Part shown: piece by piece, positions 32,600-41,677 of the stretch
Layout: the number at the start of each line of letters is the position of its first letter
Numbering within the stretch: the first letter of the stretch is position 1
Source of the DNA: Pseudomonadota bacterium
GTDB lineage: Bacteria; Pseudomonadota; Gammaproteobacteria; Steroidobacterales; Steroidobacteraceae
Direction of reading: 5' to 3'
Assembly: GCA_021808195.1 (NCBI GenBank)
Contig: JAKBCE010000011.1
Coordinates: 56,348 to 120,347, forward strand
DNA length: 64,000 nt
Position numbers and translations under genes: made by a program
Notes under the pieces: generated by a model
Seen by the model: only the letters and a program-made list of their open reading frames with translations
Told to the model about the DNA's origin: nothing
The model's database searches: none

Positions 32600-33199
32600 A
32601 TGAGGCTGAGGCCATCTGACAGGTGCGACGTCGCAGTGATCTGTGCTCGATTGATTGCGCATGCCGATTCGCGCTGCACAGCGGTGCATGCGCTGACCGT
32701 GCGCGCGCTCGCAGAGCGACCTGCAGTGTTGTGTCTGCAGTTCGCTCTCGACGGTGAGTTGCGCGGCTTGCGTATTGCGGCGATTGGTACTCCCGTGCGT
32801 GCCGATGAGCTGTGGCGGCATACGTGCTTCGAGGCGTTCGTGCGGCGCGACGGCGAGCCCGGCTACCTGGAGTTCAACTTCTCCCCCTCGGGGGCCTGGC
32901 AGGCATATCAGTTCAGCGACTATCGGCAGGGCCGCCTGTCGGCGGAATTGCCCAGCCCGCCGCAGCTCACCATTGGAGTGCGCGAGTCGGCGGTGCGTAT
33001 GGATGAGGCGCTCGTGCTCGAGGCGCTCGTTACGTTGCCGGCGCCCTACGCCGATGCGCCGCGAGGCGTGCAGCTGGCGGTGAGCGCCGTAGTGGAGGAT
33101 GAGGCGGGCAGCCTGTCATACTGGGCGCTGCGGCATGCGGCCGGGCGGGCGGATTTCCATCATCCGGACGCTTTCACGCTGCGACTGCCGTGGAGCTGA
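32600..33199 (+). CDS. DOMON-like domain protein
   Basis: A 199-residue protein matching the bacterial DOMON-like family, with the conserved core ELWRHTCFEAFVRRDGEPGYLEFNFSPSGAWQAYQFSDYR in the middle (best seen at residues about 72-112). The DOMON fold is a beta-sandwich that binds haem or sugar in other contexts; this bacterial subgroup is uncharacterised. No signal peptide is visible. ATG at 32600 is preceded by GCGGGG; a slightly later start cannot be excluded. Confidence 0.8.
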   Translation: MRLRPSDRCDVAVICARLIAHADSRCTAVHALTVRALAERPAVLCLQFALDGELRGLRIAAIGTPVRADELWRHTCFEAFVRRDGEPGYLEFNFSPSGAWQAYQFSDYRQGRLSAELPSPPQLTIGVRESAVRMDEALVLEALVTLPAPYADAPRGVQLAVSAVVEDEAGSLSYWALRHAAGRADFHHPDAFTLRLPWS

Positions 33200-33238
33200 C
33201 TGTCTCAACCCGCTGCCCGTCATCGGTTGTAAACGTTC

Positions 33239-34444
33239 ATGAAATTCGGCATCGACCGCCTACTGTCCGAGCCAGCCCTGCGCAAACCGCTCGCCGGCCG
33301 CCGCGTGGCGCTGCTGGCGCACCCGGCTTCGGTGACGCGCGGTCTGGTGCACAGTCTCGATGCTCTGAGCGCGCTCGGGGAGCTGCAGTTGAGCGCTGCC
33401 TTCGGCCCGCAGCACGGGCTGCGCGGCGACAAGCAGGACAATATGGTGGAGTCGCCCGATTTCACCGACCCGGTGCATGGCATTCCGGTGTTCAGTCTGT
33501 ACGGCACCGTGCGCCGGCCGACGGCAGCGATGATGGACACGTTCGACGTTCTGTTGGTCGATCTGCAGGATCTCGGCTGCCGCGTCTATACATTCGTGAC
33601 GACGCTGCGTTACGTGCTGGAGGCGTGTGCACTGCATCGCAAGAGCCTGTGGGTGCTCGACCGGCCGAACCCGATTGGTCGCCCCGTCGAGGGGCTCGCG
33701 CTGCAGCCTGGCGCTGAGAGCTTCGTCGGCGCCGCGCCGATGCCGATGCGTCACGGCATGACACTGGGTGAGCTCGCGCGCTGGTTCGTGCACACCCTGA
33801 AGCTCGACGTGGACTGTCAGGTCGTCCCACTCGAGGGTTGGAATCCCCACGCCGGCCCCGGCTTCGGCTGGCCGCTGGGGGAGCGCACCTGGGTCAATCC
33901 GAGCCCGAACGCGCCGAATCTGTTCATGGCGCGTTGCTATCCGGGCACGGTGATGCTCGAGGGCACGACGCTTTCCGAGGGGCGCGGCACCACCCGTCCG
34001 CTCGAACTGTTCGGCGCACCGGATCTGGACGTCGCAGCATTGCTCGGCGCAATGCGCGCCGCGGCGCCGGGCTGGCTGCGCGGCTGTCAGCCCCGGCCGT
34101 GTTGGTTCGAGCCGACTTTTCACAAGCATGCTGGACGGCTTTGCGCCGGGGTGCAGTTGCACGTGGAAGATCCGGCCCATTACGACCAGCGGGCGTTCCG
34201 GCCGTGGCGGGTGTTGGCACTGGCGTTCAAGGCGCTGCGCCGGCTGCGACCGGACTATCCGCTGTGGCGGGACTTTCCCTACGAATACGAGCACGAGCGT
34301 CTGGCGATCGACGTGATCAACGGTGGAGAGGCGCTGCGTCGCTGGGTGGATGATCCGGCGGCCAGTCCGCAGGATCTCGAGGCGATGGTGGCGGCCGATG
34401 AGGCTGGGTGGCAGGGTGAGCGCGCGCCTTTTCTGATATACTGA
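33239..34444 (+). CDS. DUF1343 / NamZ-type exo-beta-N-acetylmuramidase-like protein
   Basis: A 401-residue DUF1343 protein. The family includes NamZ, which removes terminal N-acetylmuramic acid from peptidoglycan fragments. Typical segments are GRRVALLAHPASV, FGPQHGLRGDKQDNM, LLVDLQDLGCRVYTF, WVLDRPNPIGR and EGTTLSEGRGTTRPLELFGAP. It has no obvious signal peptide, so it may act in the cytoplasm in cell-wall recycling. It lies on the same strand as the radical SAM gene downstream but with a 138-bp gap. Confidence 0.88.
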   Translation: MKFGIDRLLSEPALRKPLAGRRVALLAHPASVTRGLVHSLDALSALGELQLSAAFGPQHGLRGDKQDNMVESPDFTDPVHGIPVFSLYGTVRRPTAAMMDTFDVLLVDLQDLGCRVYTFVTTLRYVLEACALHRKSLWVLDRPNPIGRPVEGLALQPGAESFVGAAPMPMRHGMTLGELARWFVHTLKLDVDCQVVPLEGWNPHAGPGFGWPLGERTWVNPSPNAPNLFMARCYPGTVMLEGTTLSEGRGTTRPLELFGAPDLDVAALLGAMRAAAPGWLRGCQPRPCWFEPTFHKHAGRLCAGVQLHVEDPAHYDQRAFRPWRVLALAFKALRRLRPDYPLWRDFPYEYEHERLAIDVINGGEALRRWVDDPAASPQDLEAMVAADEAGWQGERAPFLIY

Positions 34445-34582
34445 TACTTTTCAACGACTTGTCGGCCCAGCTTTCGACCCGGCTCGCACCGCGAGACGGG
34501 CTGGGTGGCCGAATCGGCGCCGGCGCTGCTGCGGGCTGCCGTGCGCAACCGATCCACCACCGGCGCCTGGCGCCCTCACGAT

Positions 34583-36727
34583 ATGCACGCCGCACCTGAC
34601 ATTACCCGTTATCGCAAGCATTGGGCCGCCCGCTTCGGGACCGCACCGTTTCTGCCCATGTCGCGCGCTGAGATGGATGCGCTCGGCTGGGACAGCTGCG
34701 ATGTGATCCTGGTCACCGGGGATGCGTACGTCGACCTGCCGAGCTTCGGCATGGCGATCGTCGGGCGGGTGCTCGAAGGGCAGGGCTTTCGGGTCGGCAT
34801 CATCGCGCAGCCAGACTGGCAGAGCGCCGAGCCGTTCGCGGTGCTCGGCCGACCCAACCTGTTTTTCGGCATCACCGGCGGCAACATGGACTCAATGGTC
34901 AACCGCTACACGGCTGACCGCCGCCTGCGCAGCGACGATGCGTACACCCCGGGCGGGGAGGGCGGCAAGCGACCCGACCGCTCGGTCATCGTGTATGCCC
35001 AGCGCGTGCGTGAGGCCTTCAAGGACGTACCGATCGTGATCGGGGGCATCGAGGCGTCGCTGCGCCGGATCGCGCACTTCGATTACTGGTCGGAAAAGGT
35101 GCGCCGCTCGGTGTTGCTCGATGCCAAGGCGGATCTGCTCGTCTACGGCAGCGGCGAGCGGCAGGTGTGCGAGATTGCGCACCGGCTGGCCGCCGGTGAG
35201 TCGATTCACGCCCTCACCGACGTGCGCGGCACCGCATTCGTGCGCAAGGTGCTCCCCGCCGAGTGGATCGAGATCGACTCCACGGAGCTCGATACCCCCG
35301 GGCCGCTTGCCCCGCATCCCGACCCCTATGCAATGCAGCCGCAGCGCCCGGCCGAGGCGGGCGCCGCGATGCACGCCGGCGAGAGTATCGTGCGGCTGGT
35401 GCGCAGGGTGAAGGGTGCCGAGCGCGACCGCAGCGTCATCCGCATGCCCTCCTACGAACAGGTCGCAGCCGATCCGGTGTTATATGCGCACGCCTCGCGC
35501 ATCCTGCATCAGGAGGCCAATCCCGGTAACGCCCGAGCGCTGGTGCAGCGCCACGGCGACATCGATGTCTGGCTGAACCCACCGCCCATCCCGCTGAGCA
35601 CGGCCGAGTTCGACTGGGTGTACGAACGGCCGTATCAGCGTCGCCCGCATCCGAGCTACGGCGAGGCCAACATTCCGGCGTACAAGATGATCCGCTTCTC
35701 GGTGGCCATCCAGCGCGGCTGTTTCGGCGGCTGTTCGTTCTGTTCGATCACCGAGCACGAGGGGCGCATCATTCAGAGCCGATCCGAGCAATCGATCCTG
35801 CGCGAAGTCGAGGACATCCGCGACCGTGTGCCGGGCTTCACCGGCGTGATCTCCGATCTCGGCGGTCCCACGGCCAACATGTACCGGCTTGCTTGTCGCA
35901 GCCCGCAGATCGAGAGCGCCTGCCGGCGCCCCTCGTGCGTGTATCCGAAGATCTGCTCGAACCTTAACACCGATCACGCGCCGCTTGTGCGCCTGTATCG
36001 CAAAGTGCGCGAGATGCCCGGTATCCGCAAGGTGCTGATCGCCTCGGGCGTGCGTTACGACCTGGCGGTGGAATCGCCCGAGTACGTACGCGAGCTCGCA
36101 CAGCACCACACCGGGGGGTATCTGAAGATCGCCCCGGAGGCGATCTCCGAAGGTCCACTGTCGATGATGATGAAGCCGGGCATCGGCGCTTACTACCGCT
36201 TCAAGGAGTTATTCGAGCGCTACTCGCGCGAGGCCGGCAAGGAGCAGTACCTGATCCCGTACTTCATCGCCGCGCACCCCGGCACCCGTGACGAGGACAT
36301 GCTCGAACTGGCGTTGTGGCTGAAGCGCAATGGCTTTCGCGCCGACCAGGTGCAGGCGTTTCTGCCCTCGCCCATGGCGAGCGCCACCGCCATGTATCAC
36401 TCGGGCAAGAACCCGCTGCAGCGCGTGCGGCGCACCGGAGGGGAGGTGCGCGTGCCGAAGGGGCTGAAAGTGCGCCGCTTGCACAAGGCGTTTTTGCGCT
36501 ATCACGATCCGGAGAACTGGCCGCTGTTGCGCGAGGCGCTGCGGCGCATGGGTCGGGCGGACCTCATCGGCAGCGCCAAGGAGCAGTTGGTGCCAGCCTA
36601 CCAGCCAGCCGGCACGGGTGGAGCGCACGAGGGCCGGCGAGCGCCTCGCGCCGGCGCCCCGCCGGCAAAGCGCGCCGCGCCATTTCGCACCCAACACACC
36701 GGTCTGCCGCGCACGCCGCGGCGCTGA
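34583..36727 (+). CDS. YgiQ family radical SAM protein
   Basis: A 714-residue member of the YgiQ family. The 4Fe-4S cluster binding motif is CFGGCSFC (C380, C384, C387), flanked by SVAIQRG and SITEHEGR. The N-terminal region [26 protein letters not shown] and [16 protein letters not shown] are family hallmarks. The last 45 residues are basic and Pro/Arg-rich, as often seen. The reaction is not known. ATG at 34583 was chosen over an upstream frame start at 34505 because the family N-terminus begins a few residues after it. Confidence 0.93.
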   Translation: MHAAPDITRYRKHWAARFGTAPFLPMSRAEMDALGWDSCDVILVTGDAYVDLPSFGMAIVGRVLEGQGFRVGIIAQPDWQSAEPFAVLGRPNLFFGITGGNMDSMVNRYTADRRLRSDDAYTPGGEGGKRPDRSVIVYAQRVREAFKDVPIVIGGIEASLRRIAHFDYWSEKVRRSVLLDAKADLLVYGSGERQVCEIAHRLAAGESIHALTDVRGTAFVRKVLPAEWIEIDSTELDTPGPLAPHPDPYAMQPQRPAEAGAAMHAGESIVRLVRRVKGAERDRSVIRMPSYEQVAADPVLYAHASRILHQEANPGNARALVQRHGDIDVWLNPPPIPLSTAEFDWVYERPYQRRPHPSYGEANIPAYKMIRFSVAIQRGCFGGCSFCSITEHEGRIIQSRSEQSILREVEDIRDRVPGFTGVISDLGGPTANMYRLACRSPQIESACRRPSCVYPKICSNLNTDHAPLVRLYRKVREMPGIRKVLIASGVRYDLAVESPEYVRELAQHHTGGYLKIAPEAISEGPLSMMMKPGIGAYYRFKELFERYSREAGKEQYLIPYFIAAHPGTRDEDMLELALWLKRNGFRADQVQAFLPSPMASATAMYHSGKNPLQRVRRTGGEVRVPKGLKVRRLHKAFLRYHDPENWPLLREALRRMGRADLIGSAKEQLVPAYQPAGTGGAHEGRRAPRAGAPPAKRAAPFRTQHTGLPRTPRR

Positions 36728-36743
36728 GCATAGCGCCGCGCCC

Positions 36744-37475
36744 GTGCCCCCCGCCCCGAATCCCCTCGATCGTCCGGTCTGGGCCACGCTCAACACGTAT
36801 CATGCGGCGGTGGCGACCGGCGGCGCGCTGGCGCGGCGATTTCTGCCCCAATACAACGTGTTCGCTTCGCCGTGCGATGAATCGGAGCCGGCGCTCGCAG
36901 CGCTCGCAGCGCTGGTCGGGCCCGCCGAGCGGGTCTGTCTCAATCAGGCGCCGCCGGTCAGCGTGCCGCCGGGTCTGATGATCGAGAGCGCTCTGCAGGG
37001 CGTGCAGATGCTCGCCACGCGCGCTGCGGGCGAGGTGGGGGGCGTCGAGCCGATTGGGATCCTCACCGAAGCCGACGCCGCGGACATGTTTGCCCTCGCG
37101 CAGCTCACCGAGCCTGGCCCGTTCGCGCCGCGCACCCATACGCTCGGTCGCTTCCTCGGTATCCGCATCGAGGGGCGGCTCGCCGCCATGGCCGGGGAGC
37201 GGTTCCGCTTTCCCGGCTATACCGAGGTGAGTGCCGTGTGCACGCATCCGGACTTTCGCGGCAGGGGCTTCGCCCGGCGGCTGACCGCCGCAGTCACCGC
37301 CGTTATCGAGCAGCGTGGCGAGCGGGCCTTTCTGCACGCCTGGAAGACCAACACTCCGGCCATCACGTTGTATCGTTCGCTCGGCTTCGAGATCCGCACC
37401 GAGATGAACGTGCGTGTGCTGCGGCGCGCCGACGGCAGCGCGACCGATGCCGTGCCGCGCCGCGAGCGTCCCTGA
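36744..37475 (+). CDS. GNAT family N-acetyltransferase
   Basis: A 243-residue protein with a C-terminal GNAT domain of the FR47 type: [20 protein letters not shown] carries the acetyl-CoA pyrophosphate loop (R-G-R-G-F-A), followed by [27 protein letters not shown]. The N-terminal 120 residues lack a clear motif. The start is uncertain: GTG at 36744, 16 bp after ygiQ, fits the spacing and avoids a basic low-complexity extension. The acceptor substrate is unknown. Confidence 0.82.
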   Translation: MPPAPNPLDRPVWATLNTYHAAVATGGALARRFLPQYNVFASPCDESEPALAALAALVGPAERVCLNQAPPVSVPPGLMIESALQGVQMLATRAAGEVGGVEPIGILTEADAADMFALAQLTEPGPFAPRTHTLGRFLGIRIEGRLAAMAGERFRFPGYTEVSAVCTHPDFRGRGFARRLTAAVTAVIEQRGERAFLHAWKTNTPAITLYRSLGFEIRTEMNVRVLRRADGSATDAVPRRERP

Positions 37476-37486
37476 GACGGATCAAC

Positions 37487-37918
37487 ATGTCCATATACCT
37501 CGAGGATGCCGACCTCGAGCGCGTCGCGCGCGAACTGGCTGCACGGACGTTGCCGAGGTCCGATTGGACGCACGCCGCGCATTTCGCTGCCGCCCTGTGG
37601 CTGCTGCACGAGCGTGGCTTGCAGACCTGCCTGCGGCAGGTACCGCAAATGATTCGGGCCTACAACGAGGCGAGCGGCGTGCACAACACCGAGTACGGCG
37701 GCTATCACGCGACGATCACGATCGCCTCGCTGCGCGCCGGGGAGGCTTGGCTGAGCGCACGGGCGCCTCGGCCGCTGCACGTGACACTCACGGAGTTGCT
37801 GACCGGCCCATATGGCCGGAGCGACTGGCCGCTCGCTTTCTGGTTGCCGGCAACGCTGTTCGGCGTCGCGGCCCGTCGCCACTGGGTCGACCCTGACCTC
37901 AAGGCGCTGCCGTTCTGA
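37487..37918 (+). CDS. conserved hypothetical protein
   Basis: A 143-residue soluble protein that I recognise only as a type of short uncharacterised proteobacterial protein. It has conserved-looking segments WTHAAHFAAALWLL, MIRAYNEASGVHNTEYGGYHATIT and a W-P-L-A-F-W-L-P tail. Two histidines and an NT-x-Y-GGYH block could bind a ligand or metal, but this is speculation. ATG at 37487 follows GACGG and lies 11 bp after the GNAT gene, so the two are likely cotranscribed. Confidence 0.7.
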   Translation: MSIYLEDADLERVARELAARTLPRSDWTHAAHFAAALWLLHERGLQTCLRQVPQMIRAYNEASGVHNTEYGGYHATITIASLRAGEAWLSARAPRPLHVTLTELLTGPYGRSDWPLAFWLPATLFGVAARRHWVDPDLKALPF

Positions 37919-38038
37919 GCGCCGGCCCCGCGGGTCCGACCCGCGCAGACGCGCCGGCGCTACGGGAAAGCCACACTGTCGGGGCGGCGCGGCGCGGCAT
38001 AAGGTCCCTCGCTCAGGCAGTCTTGCGCAGGTGTGCCC

Positions 38039-38749
38039 ATGCGATCCAAACGCGCGGCCTCGCCGCCGGCGCGATCGGCGCGAGCCAAGCCCACGGCCCG
38101 GCCTGGCGCACCACGGCTGCCGCGGCCGCGCGCCACGGCGCGCAACGAGTTGATTCACGCCTTGCGGCGGCGTCAGACTCTGCGGGCGTTCAACGAACGC
38201 CGACTCTCGCCCGAGATGCTCTCGGAGCTGCTCTGGGCGGCCTGCGGCGTGAATCGCAAGCGTGGTCCCTTCGGGGGCGTGGGTCGCACGGCTGCCTCCG
38301 CCAGCAACGCCCAGGAGGTTGATCTGTACGTGGCGATGGCCGACGGCACGTATCGGTATGACGCCCCACAGCATCGTCTCGAGCTGGTCGTGGCGGGCGA
38401 CCTGCGCGCGCTGGCGGTGGGCCGCGCACAGTCACGGGCAGATCCCGGCGCCACCGCCCCGGTGCGCCTGCTCTATGTGGCTGACGTCGAGCGCCTGGCA
38501 TGCACGCGCGGGTTTCAGGAGCCGGGCCTGCGCGATCCGGCGGTGCAGCGCGCCTATTATTACGTCGACACGGGACTGATCGCCGCCAACGTGTATCTAT
38601 TCGCGGCGGCCGCGGGGCTCGCCGCCTGGTTTCACAACTGCGACCGCGAAGGGCTTGCAGCCGTGCTGCCGCTGCGTGCCACGCAGCGAGTGCTGTTTGC
38701 GCAGACGGTGGGTTATCCGCCGCGGCGCTCCCGGCGGGCGCGCCGATGA
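38039..38749 (+). CDS. nitroreductase family protein (SagB-like oxidoreductase)
   Basis: A 236-residue flavin-dependent oxidoreductase-like protein. After a basic Arg/Ala-rich N-terminus of about 35 residues come the FMN-binding RRRQTLRAFNERRLSPEMLSELLWAACGVNR segment and a C-terminal region with DTGLIAANVYLFAAAAGLAAWFHN, which fits the nitroreductase/SagB fold. FMN would be reduced by NAD(P)H; substrate unknown. A GTG two codons upstream (38033) is an alternative start. The long basic N-terminus may be partly untranslated. Confidence 0.82.
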   Translation: MRSKRAASPPARSARAKPTARPGAPRLPRPRATARNELIHALRRRQTLRAFNERRLSPEMLSELLWAACGVNRKRGPFGGVGRTAASASNAQEVDLYVAMADGTYRYDAPQHRLELVVAGDLRALAVGRAQSRADPGATAPVRLLYVADVERLACTRGFQEPGLRDPAVQRAYYYVDTGLIAANVYLFAAAAGLAAWFHNCDREGLAAVLPLRATQRVLFAQTVGYPPRRSRRARR

Positions 38750-39051
38750 AGCGCTCGGGATATTTCGTGCTCGTCATGGGTGCCGGCAGCGGGTTCGCGT
38801 CGGTCGAGGCATCCGTGAGCGATGGCGCCGTGAGTTTGCGCTGCAGCCGTCCCCCACCGCGGTGGGACCGGCAACTCACGAGCGAACCATCGGCTCACCC
38901 GGACTGTGCGGGCGGTGGGGATTTCGCAACGCGGGTGACCGACATCGAGGCGCAGGTTGCGCCGATCGGCTCCGGCTTCAATGCCGATGTCCCGCACGCC
39001 ACGCGCCACGCGCTCGAGCGCCGCGGCGCGCAATGGAACGATCACCGGTAG
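38746..39051 (+). CDS. small hypothetical ORF overlapping the nitroreductase stop
   Basis: A 101-codon frame whose ATG overlaps the preceding stop as ATGA. Third codon positions are mostly G or C, as in neighbouring genes, which favours real coding, but I recognise no family. It begins with a hydrophobic stretch (SGYFVLVMGAGSGFASVEA) and has only two cysteines. It fills most of an otherwise empty 356-bp gap before nfeD. A chance open frame in GC-rich DNA is the alternative. Confidence 0.35.
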   Translation: MKRSGYFVLVMGAGSGFASVEASVSDGAVSLRCSRPPPRWDRQLTSEPSAHPDCAGGGDFATRVTDIEAQVAPIGSGFNADVPHATRHALERRGAQWNDHR

Positions 39052-39105
39052 AGCAGTCCGGGCGCGGCCGGTTGCCGGCGCGGACCGTGCGAGGATAATG
39101 CGCCT

Positions 39106-40455
39106 ATGAGAGCCTCGCTTATTGCGCTGCTCCTGTGGTGTGCCGCGGGGATCCTGGCAGCGCAGGCGGCGCCGCCCGTGAGGGCCGCCGCCGCGGATGC
39201 GGCGCGGGTGGCGATCGGACTGCAGCTGCGCGGGGCGATCGGCCCGGCGACCGCGCGCTACATCGAGCGGGGTCTACAGCGCGCGCGTGAGCGGCACGCG
39301 CCCTTCGTCATTTTGCGCATCGACACTCCGGGCGGCCTCGAGACCTCGATGCGCGGGATCATCAAGGCAATTCTGGCTGCGCCCATGCCAGTCGTGGGTT
39401 ACGTGGCGCCTGCGGGGGCGCGGGCCGCTAGCGCCGGCACCTACATACTCTACGCCTGCTCCGTGGCGGCCATGGCGCCGGCCACCAACGTCGGGGCAGC
39501 CACGCCGGTGTCCTTAGGGGGGACAGAGCCCGCCCCGCCCGCCGCCCGCCATGGCGCCGCATCCGGACCGCCGATGAGTGCCGAGCAGCGCAAGATCCTG
39601 AATGATTCCATCGCCTACATCCGGGCGCTCGCCGAGCTGCGTGGTCGCAACGCCGCGTGGGCCGAGCAGGCGGTGCGCGGTGCGGCCAGCCTGCCGGCCG
39701 AGGAGGCGCTGCAGGCGCACGTGATCGATCTGATCGCCCCGGACCTGGCGAGCCTGCTGAGTCAGCTGGATGGCCGCACGATCACGCTGCATGCTCACGC
39801 AGTGACGCTCGTCACCGGCGGCGTGACGGTGCGCTGGGTGCGTCCGGGCTGGCGCACGCAGGTGCTCGCGGACCTCACCAATCCGCTGATCGCCTACGGG
39901 CTGCTGCTGATCGGCATTTGGGGACTGATCTTCGAGGGCTTCCACCCCGGCGGGGTGCTGCCGGGGGTGGTCGGGGTCGTGGCGCTGCTCGTGGCGTTAT
40001 TTGCATTCCAGCTGCTGCCCACGGATTTCGCAGGGCTCGCGCTGATCGGTGTCGGCTCGGGGCTGATGGCCGCGGAGTTCTTCTTCCCGACTTATGGCTC
40101 GCTCGGTATCGGCGGGCTGATTGCCTTCGTGGTCGGCTCGCTGATTCTGTTCGACTCCGGAGTACCCGGCATGCACATCAGCCGCGCGCTGATCGGGGCC
40201 ATCGCCTTCGTCGGTGGACTGGTCATTCTCGGGATCGTGTATCTTGGCGGCCGAGCCTTGCGTCGCCCGCCGGCGACCGGGGTGCAGGCCATGGTCGGGG
40301 CCATCGTGGTGGCCGATGAGGACATCCAGGACAACGGCCGGGTCCGCTACGGCGGCGAGTTGTGGAATGCCATCGCCGCGCGCCCATTGCAGCGGGGGCA
40401 GCGGGCGCGCATCGTGAAAGTCGACGGATTGCAGTTGTGGGTCGAGCCGTTGTAA
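39106..40455 (+). CDS. NfeD-family membrane serine protease
   Basis: A 449-residue NfeD/1510-type protein. It has a signal sequence (residues 1-22), a ClpP-like serine protease domain (about 35-230) with the nucleophile serine in the GARAASAGTYI stretch and a candidate catalytic lysine in EQRKILNDSIAYIR, a membrane block of four or five segments (about 260-385), and a C-terminal OB-fold (about 395-449). In characterised archaeal relatives the protease cleaves the C-terminus of stomatin; the next gene encodes a stomatin-like slipin, 25 bp away, so this conserved pair probably acts in membrane quality control. Confidence 0.93.
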   Translation: MRASLIALLLWCAAGILAAQAAPPVRAAAADAARVAIGLQLRGAIGPATARYIERGLQRARERHAPFVILRIDTPGGLETSMRGIIKAILAAPMPVVGYVAPAGARAASAGTYILYACSVAAMAPATNVGAATPVSLGGTEPAPPAARHGAASGPPMSAEQRKILNDSIAYIRALAELRGRNAAWAEQAVRGAASLPAEEALQAHVIDLIAPDLASLLSQLDGRTITLHAHAVTLVTGGVTVRWVRPGWRTQVLADLTNPLIAYGLLLIGIWGLIFEGFHPGGVLPGVVGVVALLVALFAFQLLPTDFAGLALIGVGSGLMAAEFFFPTYGSLGIGGLIAFVVGSLILFDSGVPGMHISRALIGAIAFVGGLVILGIVYLGGRALRRPPATGVQAMVGAIVVADEDIQDNGRVRYGGELWNAIAARPLQRGQRARIVKVDGLQLWVEPL

Positions 40456-40480
40456 AGCGCAGTGTCCCGGGGAGAGTCAG

Positions 40481-41242
40481 ATGTCATATTTCCTCATCGT
40501 CGTCGTGGTGCTGATCGCGCTGCTCGTGGTCAGCTCGGTGCGCGTATTGAACGAATATGAGCGTGCGGTCATGTTCACGCTCGGACGCTTCACCGGCATT
40601 CGCGGTCCGGGCGTCATCATTCTCTGGCCCGTCATCCAGCGCATGAACAAGGTGGACCTGCGGGTCATCGTGCTCAACGTGCCGAAGCAGGACCTCATCA
40701 CCCGCGACAACGTGTCGGTGAAGGTGAACGCAGTCGTCTATTTCCGCATCGTGGATCCGAGCAAGGCCATCATCCAGGTCGCCAACGTCTGGGAGGCCAC
40801 CAGCCAGGTCGCACAAACCACGCTGCGCTCGGTGCTCGGTCAGCACGAGATGGATGATCTGCTTGCTCAGCGCAACAAGCTCAACGCCGACATTCAGCAG
40901 ATCCTTGACGAGAGTACCGAGGCATGGGGGATCAAGGTCGCCAACGTCGAGATCAAAGACGTCGATCTCGACGAAAGCATGGTGCGCGCGATGGCCCGCC
41001 AGGCCGAGGCAGAGCGCAACCGGCGGGCCAAGGTCATCAACGCCGAGGGTGAGCGCCAGGCGGCGCAGACGCTGGTCGAGGCCGCCAAGGCGCTCGCTCA
41101 ACAGTCTAGCGCGCTGCAGCTGCGTTACCTGCAGACCCTGGCCGATATCTCGCACGATCGCTCGCAGCTGATCGTATTCCCGCTGCCGCTCGACCTGCTC
41201 GGGCCGCTGCTGAACCGCGGCGGCACGCCGCCGCAAGGCTGA
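40481..41242 (+). CDS. slipin (stomatin-like SPFH protein)
   Basis: A 253-residue SPFH/band-7 protein: one N-terminal membrane anchor (residues 4-21), the SPFH domain (about 22-190, with EYERAVMFTLGRF, GPGVIILWPVI and DLRVIVLNVPKQDLITRDNV) and a C-terminal coiled coil (about 170-225, rich in A, E, R, Q). Slipins assemble into inner-membrane oligomers. The NfeD-type protease encoded just upstream is its usual partner. GGGGAGAG precedes the ATG. Confidence 0.94.
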   Translation: MSYFLIVVVVLIALLVVSSVRVLNEYERAVMFTLGRFTGIRGPGVIILWPVIQRMNKVDLRVIVLNVPKQDLITRDNVSVKVNAVVYFRIVDPSKAIIQVANVWEATSQVAQTTLRSVLGQHEMDDLLAQRNKLNADIQQILDESTEAWGIKVANVEIKDVDLDESMVRAMARQAEAERNRRAKVINAEGERQAAQTLVEAAKALAQQSSALQLRYLQTLADISHDRSQLIVFPLPLDLLGPLLNRGGTPPQG

Positions 41243-41248
41243 GCGGCG

Positions 41249-41668
41249 ATGACGTACGGTTCATCTTCCGGGCGGATGGCGCTCGTCGCCGGTGCCACGC
41301 TGCTGGCGCTCGCTACGGTCGCCGGCGCGATCGGCGCGCATGCGCTGCCGGCGGACTGGTCAGCGCAGCAGGCGCACATCTACACCATCGCCGTGCGCTA
41401 TCAGTTCTACCAGTCGCTCGGCCTGCTCGCGATGGGCGCGTGGCTGAGCACTCGCGATCCGGACGCGTTGGCAGCTGCGCAGCGGCGCACGCTGCGCCGC
41501 TGCCAGCAGGCGACGCACTCTTTGCTCATCGGCATCGTGTTGTTTTCCGGCAGCCTCTATGCGTTGAGTCTGCAGGCGCCGCGCTGGGTGGGCTGGCTCA
41601 CGCCGGCCGGCGGGGTGCTGATGATCGCCGCCTGGTCGGCGTTTGCCGTGGGCGTCTGGCGCAGCTGA
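41249..41668 (+). CDS. DUF423 small membrane protein
   Basis: A 139-residue inner-membrane protein of the DUF423/YgdD family with four hydrophobic segments (about 10-28, 47-66, 85-105, 111-130). The family signature GAIGAHAL and the YQFYQSLGLLAMG stretch are present. Function is unknown. It starts 6 bp after slipin and ends 9 bp before hrpB, so it probably belongs to the nfeD-slipin transcript. Confidence 0.88.
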   Translation: MTYGSSSGRMALVAGATLLALATVAGAIGAHALPADWSAQQAHIYTIAVRYQFYQSLGLLAMGAWLSTRDPDALAAAQRRTLRRCQQATHSLLIGIVLFSGSLYALSLQAPRWVGWLTPAGGVLMIAAWSAFAVGVWRS

Positions 41669-41677
41669 GCGCGGACC

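Noticed and set aside
32512..32620. Possible thiamine (TPP) riboswitch suggested by GGGCTGAGAG followed by GAGGCTGAGGCC
   Set aside because: The second conserved TPP element (ACCUGAUCUGGGUAAUGCCAGCG-like) is absent and the downstream gene is a DOMON-like protein, not a thiamine gene.
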